This document shows, piece after piece, positions 44,669-60,889 of a stretch of 64,000 bases of DNA. The stretch is from Phaffia rhodozyma (Eukaryota > Basidiomycota > Tremellomycetes > Cystofilobasidiales > Mrakiaceae). Position numbers and translations under genes: made by a program. Numbering within the stretch: the first letter of the stretch is position 1; every line of letters begins with the position of its first letter. The notes beneath the pieces are model-generated. The model had not been told where the DNA came from, did not search any database, and saw nothing but the letters and a program-made list of their open reading frames with translations. The stretch is taken from assembly GCA_014706385.1 (NCBI GenBank), contig JACGZH010000005.1:496001-560000 (forward strand), written 5' to 3'.

Positions 44669-47600
44669 ATGAGTGAGAGTAGCACATCTGTGGACAATCT
44701 CCTGGACAGAGCCAACCAGACCAGTTCCAGAGTGAATAACTTCAAGTTTGTCAACGTAAGTCTTGTCCGTTTTGTCCGGAATTTTCTATTTCCTCCTCTG
44801 ACACGGGCCTGTGATCTCCGCTTGGTATAATTGTCCATGGTCTTGGAATTCATACGAATAGAATGACTGATATCCAATTGGATCACATTTTTTCCCGGGA
44901 AAAACACGACGATTGTTGGATGGGATGCACAACGTCCCTCTCTCTTGGAAACACTGATGACAAAAATACGCACGAACATACATTTGCACGACTGAAACGG
45001 AATTGACATACCCAACGAATCTGAATATCATACTTTGAATGCATCCTCTTAAATCTCAGGTTACTTTTGATGAAGGTTATACCCCTTTTTCCATCTTCTC
45101 CCCTTAATTCTTCTCCCGGTATCATTTGTCACTGAGTATCCTCCTCTTGGTATTGATCCACAGGCGGAAACACTAAAGTCGACATCAACAGAAAGAAGTA
45201 AGTTTTCATTCGGCCGATCATAGCCGCAGAAGTGTGTTTGACCTGTAGAACGATCGCTTCGATCTGTTGGAATGATGAAATCGAAGAAAACGGAAGCCCC
45301 GTCCGATTACCTCCTGTGATTCATGTCGAAGGGTACGTTTAACCATCTTTTCTCCATAAATTCTTCTATCAAAAATTCCATTGACATCACTTTAATGTGC
45401 CTCGTGTTTTGTAAACACTTCGGTTACTTCAGCGAAAGATCGGTTGCGCGAATGCGACACTACCATGCGAGCCTTGTATTCTCTATGGGGAAGAGTGAGT
45501 ATCTTTCAAGGAAGATATTCCCAAAGGATATAGGAGTTTGACACGGATAGACGCTTTCTCCCCGTTCCTTTCATCTGTCCAGATGCTCGTTATTGCCTCC
45601 GGACATGACGTCTGGCGTAAAGAAACCGCCAGAGCCAAGAAAGACGAAACCAAGGAAGACCAAAGAGATAGAAGTAGAAGCAAGCTCACAAGGTCGGACG
45701 GCTTCAACTGGACTGAAACCCAACGCCCGAGGAGAAAAGATAGAAAATGATATCATGATCGACACCACTATTCCTCCCAAGAAACGACCACGGAAGTCTG
45801 ATCTTGATGTGTCAACAAGAACAGTGTCGTTGTCGCCAGTATCGGGTACCTCCAGTTCAACCAAACCTATCCAACCCACGAGCCAACTAAATGGACAACC
45901 TCATCCATCTGCTGTCATTCATAATCAGCAACAACAACGACGAAGTTCACCTCAAGTTTTGAATTCTTACCCTCGATCTCAACGTCTGGATCAACAACCA
46001 TGGCAAAGTTCGGAAACTCGAGGGATACCGTACCTCTCTCATCTATATCCAAATACGACTCAGCATAACACCACCTCAGGCCCATCTTCTGGGCGACTTA
46101 CTCACCCAAACACACACGATAACCTACCACCAACTACACAGCGACGGAAACGAGCTAGTTTCAGTCATGAAGCGTCCTTCTTACATTCGCCCTCGCCAGG
46201 ATCGTCCTCACCTACAGGGTCACGCGAGGACGAGCAAGCTGTCATGGAGGAGGTAGATTCGGTAGGGGCTGAAAGAGCTTACAGTCGGAAGAGATCTAGG
46301 TCGACAGGAAGCATGACGAGTAACCATCTTGCTCACTACCACACTCAGTTCGGGTCCGGAGGTGCAACTGACGTTGAAACGAAGTTCCAGGTTGGAGTAC
46401 CAGGAGCAATTGATAGTAGAAGAAACTCGTCTTCGGCGATTGAAGAGCTGAACTCAAGATCGTTGTTTCAAGCAGGCGTAGACGGTCTACTTTCAAGCAA
46501 AATATCGAGCGAGAAGGGGCGAGCGTTATCATTTCCAAACATGTCGAACTCCACAAAACAGCAGGAATATCAACAGCGATATCCTAGCATCAGGGCAAGT
46601 TTGCCCTATGCTTCTATAAGGGGAAATTTCAACTCAATCAGTAGCGCCTCTGAACCATTCGTCTCCACCTCTCGCTCGACATTAGTCGATCATATCGTGT
46701 CTTCCGACAAACCGTCTGTCTACATCACACCTCATTCTGAGGAACTCTCATCAATCCATCGAGACAATCCATCTGGATCAGCGTTCACATACTCTCAAGT
46801 CCACTCCTCAACCGCGCCGCCTCACTTTGTGTCCAAAAGCCGGATGCCTGAATCATCATATTCGATCCTAAGAGATGATCTTCCGAGCCATTTCTCTCCC
46901 AATGTTGGTTATTTTTCTGAAACGACCTTCCAAAATCCGCTCCTGACGAACTTGACAGATAGGTCAAGAGGTCGAGCTCTAAATTTGCCCGAAAATCAGA
47001 CATCTCGACTAAATTTAGCCAGCCATGAGTCTAGTTCCAACTCTAGCTCGGGCTCTATCATTGACAGCTCAACACAAATAGGAGGAGGAAAAGATTTAAT
47101 CGGAGCGTCCCAATCTAGAATACTGCAGAGCTCTTCGACCCTGTCTGGTAAGAAACCACCTTATAATAAAAAGTCCACAATCTCGAGCCTAGCGTTCCTC
47201 CTTCAACCATGGAGCCCATCCAACGATAAAATAATGCCAAAGTCTAGAAGCCCTTTGTCAGTACCAGGTTCAACTTCACCCGCTCTGTCTTCATCCTCAA
47301 CGACATCTGTAAAGCCTGCCTACAACGCAGGAGGGAAGAACATCGGTCCCATGGATCCTCCACCTGTGCCTCTGCATCGGAGACAACATCTTCAAGGTGT
47401 GTATAACGAATATTCTACCGGACCGATCATCGATTTGTTGAAAATCCCGGCACAGGGGAAGGATGAAGACCGGTCAAAATTCGAAGATACATTCAAGAAG
47501 TCGGTAGGTTGGATCTTGCCTTGGGCCTCGGACAATCTAGACTCGCTGGGAGAGAACGCGAGAGCGGTGGTTTGGTCTCTTGGGTGAGTTCAGTATGCCT

Positions 47601-49140
47601 CCCATTCAATTTCCCACAAAAAAGAGGTTGTTTCGATTGACCGTTACTGTTTCTCTTTTCTTTTTGCTTCCTCTTTGATGGAAAAACAGCGCGAGGTTGA
47701 TCCGATGGGACGACGAAGGTAGATCATCTTCGAACGGTAATCTAATAGCTCTCTCGAAACGATATCTACATCTTGTCAAAGCGAGAGTAGCAATCGAGTC
47801 GTTCTTTGCTGGTAAAAATGAGGAGGGGATCAAAGGTCTCGAGACTAGTTGTTTGATCGCCTGTCAGTCGTCCATTCACCCAAATCCTTTTCATTCGTAC
47901 AAGTTTTCCGTCTACCTCTAAGAAACAAGTCAAGAAGACTGACATCAAGCTCTTTGGTCGGAATGTTTGTTTCTTTACGCGAACAGGGAGCGAGAGCTTT
48001 TCAGAAGACAACGAGAGCGCTTGGATCTGGTGTGATCTAGCACTACGATTAGCAGAGAATCTTGAAATATACTCGATAGTTCGTCCCTGGTTTGTCTTTA
48101 AAACTCTTATAAGGGATCGCCTACTGAACCGGCTGTCTCTTAATAGAATTTTGAGTCTAGTCCACGCGCCAGATCTCTCATTGCCTCCCTTTTCATCCTC
48201 TCAACTCTTCTCTCCCTCCGACATTGTCGACCATCGATATTTCCGATTACACTTCTTCCCATTCTTCCAGCCTCACATCCTGCACCCGCGCAGGATCCAC
48301 TTCAAGCGATATCTCATCTCCTTTCCCTCCTCACTCCGCTCTTACCAATCTTACACGCTGCAAAGACAAGATCGGACGTTCCGAACGAAGCTAGCAAGAC
48401 GGTAGGGGCTGTCTTGAAAGGGGTCTATGACTTTTGGGGAGAGATGAAGGCTGAAGGTGGTATGTTGAGTTTGAGCACGGACCAAAGCCAGGCAGGCGGG
48501 AAGAGAGAGAAGATTGAAAGCGTGAGGTATGGGAAGAAAGTTTTGTTAGAAACATGGGTTCAAGGGGTCTTGTAAGTGTTTGCTTCATTTCCTGTTTCAT
48601 GTCTCAATATCCTCCAATCGTGCAATGAGGAGCAGACGACAAACTGAAGGAAATTTCCTTTCTTCCGGTTCGGCAGTGCTCTCTTGAATTCGGAGGATCT
48701 GTTACCTCCTAGCATTTTGCCCGACGACCACGCCAGCGAAGTTGCTCTGTAAGTGGTTCTTCCTTTGTACCTGGCTCGCAAAGCTCAACTCTCGAATCTT
48801 GATTCATTTTGCACTTCTGTCCCACCGTTCTAGTTCGGCAACGACATCCATCTCGACAACACTAGAAACAATCTCATCCCTTCATCATCTCCGTCTAGCG
48901 GCGATCAGCCCTTTGATCGACGTGCCTGTTCAATTTGCATTAGACCTCCTTAAAGAGCGCGCTCAGAGGGCTAAAGAAGCAGGTCAGATAATATCTGGAG
49001 GGGAATCTCAGGGACCGGGGAGCGACGAAGGAGGATCGATATCGGGGACGAAGTCAATGGTAGAGCAACAGATTCAAGGACAAGTTGAGCTTTGCGCAAC
49101 GTTTTTGGCCCATAGTGGGAAGCTTTTTAGAGTGGAGTAG
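44669..49140 (+). CDS. Fungal-specific Zn(2)-Cys(6)-type transcription factor
   Basis: The ATG at 44669 begins MSESSTSVDNLLDRANQTSS, with exon 1 ending at 44757. Cysteine motifs lie in the next exons: KVCLTCR (about 45229-45250) and RKIGCANATLPCEPCILYGE followed by EC (about 45436-45560), which look like the two halves of a zinc cluster. A long, Ser-rich exon to 47587 has basic patches (KKPPEPRKTKPRKTK, KKRPRKSD). The C-terminal half resembles the fungal_trans domain: YNEYSTGPIIDLLKIP, RVAIESFFAGKNEEGI, AWIWCDLALRLAENLEIYS and VPVQFALDLLKERAQRAKEA. TAG is at 49138-49140. Such factors bind DNA through the zinc cluster and control metabolism, stress or development; the target is unknown. The junction between the two cysteine motifs does not resolve into a normal cluster (see findings). 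Confidence 0.75.
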
Positions 49141-50107
49141 TCCTCGGTTGTCTCAACCTTTCACAGCAGTCTGGTTTTTTTTTGGTACGAAGGCCATATT
49201 CTATAATATCGGTCAGATACCACGAATCTATATCTGTCTTTTAAACTGTTTTCCTTCTCTGTGTGCCTAATTGTGTATCTGATTGCTGTTGCTTTGTAAA
49301 TATTGTATTTCTCAACATATAATGGCATGCCGCGTTATACAGCCTCTGCGATGAAGAAGATTACCTTTAATCGATTCTGTATGTCTGTGTATTGATATAG
49401 TTTTATTGGCCAGAGATATCATAGTTTCAGATCAAATTCCGGGGTCGATGTCCCACACGAGAAAAGCCTTGAAGAAGGCCAAAAGCAGCGGCTGGCATCT
49501 CATCGTTTATCAAGCGATTTCGGCAGAGTTCGCAGTCGAGGTTCTCAGGCTATTCGAATGCGGATGCAGCCTCCAGTGTTCATTTTGTTACTATCACCCA
49601 AGCGACTAACCTATCAAACTTTGGATACACTTACTTTGAGTCGTAGACTTGACCATGCTTCATACACTTAATTTTAGCAGGACCCTGCTGACTGATTCGA
49701 TACTTCTTTCCATTACATCGGGCATTTTCACTGAAAAACGGGAAGAGGCGATGATAATGATGATGTTAAACTCAAATGCGGATATGACTGACGTATTGAC
49801 GAGTCTTCTCCCGCTCTGAACGTTCACATCCTTTTATCTCTACCCGCTGTTTGGCTGAAGTTCGGGGTACTTAGGCTCAAAAGACGGGAAGACTTCAGGG
49901 AACGATATAAGAAGAGCGTTATGCTGACCGATACCTTCTCTTTCAAGCTCTTCGTTATTCTCTCATCATCTATCCTTTCCTTTTTATTTTTTTTATTCTC
50001 TCGACAGGCTGGACCTCTCGATCTTTACCTTCCTTAATCAACCCACTCTTTAATCACTCTCTTTAATCGAACTTTCTACCCTTCCATCGTTTATCAATTA
50101 ACCAGAT
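49141..50107. other. Intergenic region, 967 bp
   Basis: Between two plus-strand genes. The right third has C/T-rich tracts and a T-run at about 49980, typical of a leader before the secreted-protein start at 50108. Short open frames here lack splice support or homology. Nothing else is seen. Confidence 0.6.
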
Positions 50108-51858
50108 ATGCATCCTGCTATCGTATTCTGGGCGCTTTTATCTCTTGCTCGAGCGGTTCCTGTACCTCGACAAGATGCTGTGTCAACTCAAACCGTCTCA
50201 GTTCGTTCTCTTATTTTTTCCTCACATCTTCTACACTACACTGACATCTGCTTATCAGGATGATAGTCCTCGTCACTCTCCGGCGTCAATCCGAATGTCA
50301 AGGCGTACAGATCAGAGTTGGATGTCTGAAGGCTCAGCAGGCTTCATTGACATCATGGTACGAGTTTGAGCTTTTACTAATTCATCTTTCACTCCCGCTT
50401 CGCGCTAACATCCTTGATGTGTGATCGATCCAGATGCCTGTGACTGAATCTTCCGCCTCAGAACGAGTCGCGTCCATCGTTCTTTCAGCATCCAACACGA
50501 CGGCTATGGACAATGATGATGACGAAAAGTCTCCTTCCTTCATCCTCAATGCTTCCAACACAATCCGGACTAGAGTCTATTTGGTGACGTCAAACTCATC
50601 TCCGTCTACTTCGCTGCATTCAGAAAATTCAGATGAGTCGGTTCTCGAAGTGTTTCTCAAGTTTCCTATCTTTGATGCTCAGTCTGCAAATACGGTACGT
50701 TTCTCAGCGCATGTTATCGAAACTCCGAAACTGAACACATTCTGACTATCGGTTTCATCATAAACAAATCATGGGCTGGTTATTTCTTAGGTCGCTTACT
50801 GTGCGACATTCGATCCAAAATCTTTAGCCGCATCTACATCTATCTCGGTCGAGAAATGTAGAGATCCCAACTCGGATGTGTCATGCCAGACGTTCACATA
50901 CAACACCATGTCAGGTGTAGTTTCTCCTAAATGGGTGGATGATACGCTAGACCAATCGAGGGTCGAAATTCAGTCGAACAACAGCACGTCCCTGGCGGAT
51001 TCTGTTGATTTACCAAACCTCACCAACATCTCCAACTCGACTGACTTATTCAATTCGACTGATGTGTTTAACTCGACTGATGTATTCAACTCGACTGACA
51101 TATTCAACTCGACATCGCCTGATCTTCTTCCGGCTAGTCCTGTCTCAAACTCTACAATATTGCCGACGGACTCCCCAGAAGCTCCCTCTTCAACCCCCTC
51201 CGACTCCGACTCTGATTCTGATTCTGATGCATCGGAGCCTTATGACGATGGGATGTACCATCCTGATCCAACTTATGATGACGGGATGTATCATAGCCAA
51301 GGCTCGAAACGAGATGTGAAGGTCACTTCCGAGACTCTCATTGGAGAAGATCAAGACGCTGTGGTCCTAGTTTTCACCCCTTTGAACTTCACTGAAGTCG
51401 TTGCTAACCCAACTCTAGTTGATCCTCCTACACCCTCGCCTACATCGAGCGATCAACCGTACGAATTCGAACCCCTTCCTTCTGAGTCATCGACGCCTGA
51501 TTCTAGCGAATCGTCCTATCCTTCCCCAACAGGCGTCGAGAGAATGGATAACTCGCCTATCCCCTCTGAATCTGCAACTGTCTCTTCTCAAGATCCTCAA
51601 CGGTCAACCAAAGCGTGCAATAAACGGAAATCCAAACACCCACGACAATCGTCCATGTCCGCTCCTATCGCGCGCGTCAATAAGGCGTCCTCTAATTCGA
51701 CCCGATTGGACAAAGATACACTTCCTGTCGGATCTGATGAAGATACTGCGATTTTTTCTCCCTTGGAGGTGAAGCCCACGGTTGAATGGTTCATCGAGGC
51801 ACCAGCAGGATCTCCTACGGCGAAGGCGACGGCGACTGCCATTGTTTCTTCCAAATGA
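50108..51858 (+). CDS. Secreted Ser/Asn-rich protein with N-glycosylation repeats
   Basis: The ATG at 50108 gives a signal peptide (MHPAIVFWALLSLARAVPVP). Exon 2 is 50259-50358, exon 3 starts at 50434 after acceptor ATCCAG, and exon 4 (to 51858) starts VAYCATFDPKSLAASTSISV. The region with C, EKCRDPNSDVSC and QTFTYNTMSGVVSPKW looks like a folded disulphide domain and is the only conserved-looking part. It is followed by four tandem NSTD-type units, a Ser/Asp run, a repeated YDDGMYH heptapeptide, a KR processing-like site and long Ser/Thr/Pro-rich sequence. The C-terminus lacks an obvious GPI signal. It is likely exported to the wall or medium and heavily glycosylated. No family is recognised, and the frame of exon 2 is the weakest part. 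Confidence 0.65.
51031..51114 (+). repeat. 18-bp coding tandem repeat (N-glycosylation sequon array)
   Basis: About four and a half units of an 18-bp repeat encode (F/I)NSTD(V/I/L), each with an Asn-Ser-Thr sequon. Third-position differences between units show the array is not very recent. Confidence 0.85.
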
Positions 51859-52179
51859 TTTCGTTTAATGTAATATTGCTGATAGATATCGGATCTTCCT
51901 TTTGTAACGAGCCATCGATCGATTGATATATATATATATATATGTTTGATACTTCTTTGCACTAATCCTTCGGCTTTGGAATAAAGATGGAATAACACTG
52001 CACATAAGAGAGAAGGATCGAAGATACTAAATATACAAATGAGAAGACTGAACCAGTATAATCAAGAAGAGATAAGCAGAACAGGAAGGTATCTAATGCA
52101 CGAGGCATAAAGGGGTAACAGCTATCAGAGGAAGGGAGAAAACTGGATGCAGACGCAAGGAAGAAATGAGTGAGTTGCT
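51859..52179. other. Intergenic region between convergent genes, 321 bp
   Basis: 3' flanks of the secreted-protein gene (plus) and MCM3 (minus). Contains an (AT)n run of about nine units at 51926-51943. Nothing else is seen. Confidence 0.6.
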
Positions 52180-56094
<3,915 letters not shown>

Positions 56095-56406
56095 CTTGTA
56101 AAACCAATTAGAAGGTATGATAAGAGTCGGTTTAGAAGCAAGAAGGTTGTCGGTGTGTCAGGAGTTCAAACAGAGATAAGTCCTGGGCGTTGATCGAGTT
56201 TCTCTATATTTTATTTTTCTTTATTTTCCTTTGATTTCCCGTCGCGTCGCGCGTCATTTTGCTTTCGACGCGTCATCTAACACGCGTCTCTACAGGCACA
56301 TCTCTTGTGCTCTCTTCCGTTTGTGGTCAGAGTAGGACATAGTTACAGAATCTATAATAGAAGCCCAATCGATAGAGAGCATCCAAGAAACAGATGGATC
56401 ATCAGA
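56095..56406. other. Intergenic region, 312 bp
   Basis: Between the USO1 stop (56407) and the MCM3 start, both on the minus strand. It includes two ACGCGT words at 56269-56287 (GACGCGTCA and ACACGCGTC). ACGCGT is the MCB element bound by MBF at G1/S-regulated replication genes in yeasts, which would suit MCM3. No gene is seen. Confidence 0.5.
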
Positions 56407-59400
56407 TCACTCTTCCTCTTCCTGCTCTCCATCTAAATCCTCCTCGTCATCGTCGTCCTCATCCTCATCGTCGTCCTCACTGACGGTCTCGCCTAAAGTC
56501 TTCAATCTCTCTTTATCCTTCTTCCTCTTCACACTAAGCTCCTCTAACAGCACGAGGAGATCCTCTTGTTCCTTCGTGTTTTCTGTGTTCTTCTCATCTG
56601 CAGCACGGAGAGAAGCAGTCAGAGTTGAGACGGATAACGATAGCGAGGCAATCTCTTCTTGGGTGACCGTTCGCTATGAATGCGTGAGAGGTAGGGGATA
56701 ACTCGTCAGCAAGGAATGATGAGCGCGGAAAAGAGAGAAGGTGGAAGATCATCTTCTCACCTCATGTTCAATCTCCTTTCGAGCAGTAGCTAATTCATTT
56801 TGAGCATCTGCCAGCTCGGTCTGTTGGATACTCAGTTGGTTTCGGAGTGAAGCGATGAGACTGGCCGTGTCGGCATCTAACTCATTTTGTTTCGAGCCTG
56901 ATTCAGGCGCAGAGTTGATTGATCTCTGAATTGTATCTGTTCAATGTATTGGAAACGATCTGTCAGGGGTCCAAAAGACTCTCCAAAGGAAAGAAAGCAA
57001 GACATGAAGGATAGTAGGAAGAAGAAGTAGAAGAGAAACAACGGACAGTAATTGTTCTTCCAAAATTCAACAAATTCCCAATCGAACCACCAATCACCTA
57101 TGTCTTCTTTTTCCAATCCGAGGCCGCCTACAGCGGCTGACGTATCGACCTCCACACCAACCAGCATCTCGTCCTCGTCCACGCTGTCTGTCGGACCGAT
57201 AGCTCTAAACCTGGGATCCTCCCGGAACCGAGCCATTCGGGAGACGAACTGATCTGGTCCGATTCTACCGTGAAGAATAGGATGAAGGGTGGATCGGGTG
57301 ATCTCGCCCGGGTCTCGATTGAATTCATAGCAGACCCCAAGGAGGAATGCTGCTAGACCCTGAAGGAGGGGATCGATCCCTGATGGTTGAGTTATCGGTT
57401 GGATGAGCTGTAAGACAGAGGGGAGGGATGTAAAAAGGAAGAAGAAAGGGGTTGGCAGTGATCTCGGGTGTATCAATCGATTTGAAAAAAAAAATGAACG
57501 CACGACCTGGACGCTAGCACCTTCACTAAGGAACTCTCTGACAGTACCCGGACTATCCCACAACCAAACGCTAAGCAGACTCAACCAGCCGACCATGGCC
57601 CTATCCCAATCTCTGGCCTTCATTACCTGATTTTCGCCCTCGGCCCCGTTCCTTGCTGCCGCATCGTTCGCCCCGGCATCGTCCCCATTGGCAGCCGATT
57701 CTCCATCCCCAATCGAGGACAATCTTCTATGGATTGGTCTGGATTTCGATTTACTGTGAGCTCTGGCAGCGGCATGTGCGGCTGCCTCCCTGTTCAAAGC
57801 CTCGGCGTGTTCTCGAAGAGCCATCATCAAGTTACCGACGACCACCTGGACCAAGCTGACTCTATCGTCCTCATCCTCATCGTCAGTCTTTTCTTGAGCT
57901 GCCTGCACCGAGGGCGGTGGCGGGGGAGGTCGCTCAGAAGGTGGAGTTGAAGAGAACGAGATCTCCCTCGCGACCTTCTTGGCGATCTCCGAGTTTGTCA
58001 ACAGCCGTTGCCAGATCAACGAAGCGAACGTAGGTCGGTACGGATCGTAAAACTCGCCGTCCGCCGGAAATTCGGACAGAGCGGCCAACAACAATGATTC
58101 TGCAGATTCTTCCTCTTCCTCGTTGGCCTCTCCGGAAGTCTGTTCGTGGTACTCACTCCCAGCTTTCGGAGGTGGGGGAAGATCCTGACTACCGAGAGTT
58201 GTCTGAGGTTGGGATCCGACGGTCTGTAGACCGCGGAGGATCTGTTCTTTTGTGTCTCTGCTTCCATCAAGCCCTCCGCTGAGATAAGCTGTCCAGACGG
58301 CCACGGCTGCTTTTCTGAGCTTCAACCCTGGCCCTTTCCAGCCTCCACCGACGCTGCCGGTGGTAGTGAGACCAACTTCTTCGGCCGGGTCTTCTTCTCC
58401 ATTGATAGCGAGTGAGATCAGGATAGACGTCGCCGGTCGAAGGGAGAGTCTGGTGTAGCCGACAGATTGAGTAGGATCTTCAGGCGGAAGGGTTAGCAAT
58501 GGGGTGGTCCGGAGAGCGGAGAGCAGTGCTTGGTTGGGAGGGGAGTGGTGAAGGATGGCAGACAATGCGGAGAAAGCCTAAGAAGGGAACGTGATGAAAC
58601 AACCCAAAAGTTTAGTTGCCTTCTTCTTCCTTCCAGGACGCACGCATATAGACTCTCGTAGGAATTTCATCTGTATTTACCTGAGCTTTGAGCAAGATCG
58701 GCGCGTTACTTGCCATGCCCAATTCGATCAAACACCTAGTCATGCCCGAGTTGAGCATTGCAAGCTGATTTGTTCCGAGGCCGGAGCCACCGGAGCCGAG
58801 GATGAGTTTGACGAGACCAACGACAAGGCTGGCGTTTACAAGCTTTTGTTCCGGCCAGAACTGGAGCGCAAAGTTATCTGGCGCTGGGGATGAAAGGGAA
58901 GGATTGGGCGAAGGAAACATGAGTAGAGGCGGAAGGCGAGCAATCTGGGAGAGTTCTCGGAAATAGTTCTAGCCAAAGGCCGATGAGGCAGGGAGAGAGA
59001 GAGAGAGAGTGCACGAAAGAGGTGATTAGACCACCAAATATGTTGATCCAGAGACAGTTTCACGTGAAAGAGACATGAGGACAAACCTGGTTGGAACTGT
59101 TAAACCTAAGTAATGTGCCGATCGCAGCGAGACAGTCTTGGACGACGACACCTCCTTCGATCCCACCTTCGTTGTCGACAATGTCAAACAGTCTCTCGAA
59201 CGCGCCTTCAAACGCGACGATCTTCTGAAGGTCAGCGTTGGTGACAATGAGATTATGAAGAAGAAGAAGAGCTTCGTTTCGAAGGACCTCCCTTCGTTCC
59301 TCCAGGCACTCCATCACGGTTCGGACGCCTCCGGGAGAGGTGAGCACGTACTCTTGGACTTTCTCCGGACTGTTCTGGAGAAGGACCTGAATGAGTTGAA

Positions 59401-60030
59401 GAGTGAAGAACCGAACATAGAAGTGTTGAACGGAGAGCAGAGCAAGGAGCGCATGGAGCGGTTCTGGTTCGGCCAAGAATTGGACGGTCAGGACGAGACC
59501 GACATCCTGTTGATTTTGCTAAGGAGGGAGGGAGAAAGGGAGGGCAGGTGAACGGATTGAATAGCAGACCGGTGTTGAGAGAAGAGGACAGAAGATGAGA
59601 CAGATGAAAGAAAATAAGAAACACGAGAGAACCGGGTTATACTAGATAGAGAAGTAAAAGAGCATACCGATCTCTGGGGAGGGTTGGGGTGGTCGGCAGC
59701 CGTGGCCTGCACGTCGTCCGACTCGCAGAGCAGGGTTAGTGTTTCAAGACAGGCCTTGGCGATCTCAATATCTTGATGGACGTCAGGAGAAGTGAGGACT
59801 TGTTTGATCTGATCGAATGCCTGGAAGCCAACGTCTTGTTTGAGATCTCTAGCAAGCGCCTTTAGGGCGAGCAAACTGGCCCGACGGTCTTCGGCGAGTG
59901 TTGCGTTTGCAAGCCGGTCGACGAGCTTTGTAATAGTATCATTTGGTGTCTGTGTCGCCGCAAGGTTTCCCTGGAGAGCCGAGTAAGCGGCCGTGGCGTT
60001 TGTGAGGAAGGACCTCGAGAAGAGATCCAT
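56407..60030 (-). CDS. USO1: Vesicle-tethering protein Uso1/p115
   Basis: The ATG at 60030 begins MDLFSRSFLTNATAAYSALQ. The armadillo-type head follows: KLVDRLANATLAEDRRASLL, then ALKALARDLKQDVGFQAFDQ, EPLHALLALLSVQHFYVRFF, LQLIQVLLQNSPEKVQEYVL, RREVLRNEALLLLHNLIVTN, VVVQDCLAAIGTLLRFNSSN, GLVKLILGSGGSGLGTNQLA. A middle exon holds YRPTFASLIWQRLLTNSEIA, DPLLQGLAAFLLGVCYEFNR and DWWFDWEFVEFWKNNY. The tail is coiled coil (NQLSIQQTELADAQNELATA, LLVLLEELSVKRKKDKERLK) ending in an acidic stretch EEDLDGEQEEEE, TGA at 56407-56409. Uso1/p115 tethers ER-derived COPII vesicles to the Golgi under Rab1/Ypt1. The tail is short compared with budding yeast and more like p115. The head contains an inserted Pro/Glu-rich loop. 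Confidence 0.93.
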
Positions 60031-60730
60031 TTAGTGAGGTGCTTGTATACGGGAAAAAGACGCGGAATGGGGATGTACGACAAGATGAGACAAAAATGGT
60101 GTTGTCCGAGGGGAGATGAATATGTAAAAAGGCGGAAAAGAGAGATGGAGCGAATCCGAACTGAGACAAAAAAAATCATTAGGATTTGTCGGTAGTTGGG
60201 ATCAGAAAATGTTTGTAGTCGAATTGAGATATCTCAATTGACCGAAAGGACTACAACGGTTCACTACACAGACTATAAAGAATACAGTAACTACAAAGAA
60301 GACTATTGGTCAGAATCACATAGGTTGATCTCAGTTGTAAGTGATCAACCAGTCAAGCTTCCGGCCACAACCCAGACAGAACAAGCATGAAAGATGCGCA
60401 GAACACGTCTCATACATGTTCATTTGAGCGGACACTGTGTTCTGAGTCTGATCAGCTTGGTGCTGGGTGTATGAAGACTCCTACGTGGCCTCGGAGAGTG
60501 AGAGATGCACGACGCGTCTCAGCGCGTGATGTGAACTCGACGCGTTCGCGTCCCCACAGGGTCAAGCCTGGATCTCTGAGAGTTCGTCCGTTATTCTCAT
60601 CGTTCCCAGGGTTGGGAGAACGGTATGAACAAGACAAACAGAGTTTTGTAGCAAGAAGGGCAAAGAAAAGGGTTTCCATGATGTAGGCCTTGTCTAAAAT
60701 ATATTACAGATGGCCGAATCTCTGACACAT
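60031..60730. other. Intergenic region upstream of USO1, 700 bp
   Basis: Contains the USO1 promoter and, further right, the 3' flank of the candidate small ORF. Short direct repeats of ACTACA/ACTATA type occur at 60250-60310. No further gene is seen. Confidence 0.5.
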
Positions 60731-60889
60731 CTAAATGCCAGATAGGCTTTGTGTGATGGTCTGGCTGAGCCATGCGATGGCCAGAGAAGACACGCCGAAA
60801 AATACAACACCCAAACCCAGAGGATCTTCCGAAGAGCGATCTATACGTACAAAGAGGCCGGAGATTGACCACCAGGACAGGTATGCCAT
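60731..60889 (-). CDS. Candidate 52-residue single-pass membrane protein
   Basis: An uninterrupted frame from an ATG at 60889 to a TAG at 60731 encodes 52 residues: a short N-terminal part with MAYLSWWSISGLFVRIDRSS, then DPLGLGVVFFGVSSLAIAWL, a good membrane segment, and a short polar tail SQTITQSLSGI. The composition (Trp pair, Arg/Asp before a Gly-rich helix) is like small organellar membrane subunits, but I do not recognise the family. It sits alone between USO1 and the Nrd1-type gene. It could also be a chance frame or part of a spliced gene; a GTACGT word at 60850 is a possible donor. Confidence 0.4.
   Translation of the reverse strand: MAYLSWWSISGLFVRIDRSSEDPLGLGVVFFGVSSLAIAWLSQTITQSLSGI

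Noticed and set aside
44235..44672. Plus-strand frame of 145 codons ending in a Pro/Ser/Ile repeat
   Set aside because: Its C-terminal part is the tandem 16-bp repeat, it overlaps the start codon of the transcription factor in another frame, and it lacks any motif.
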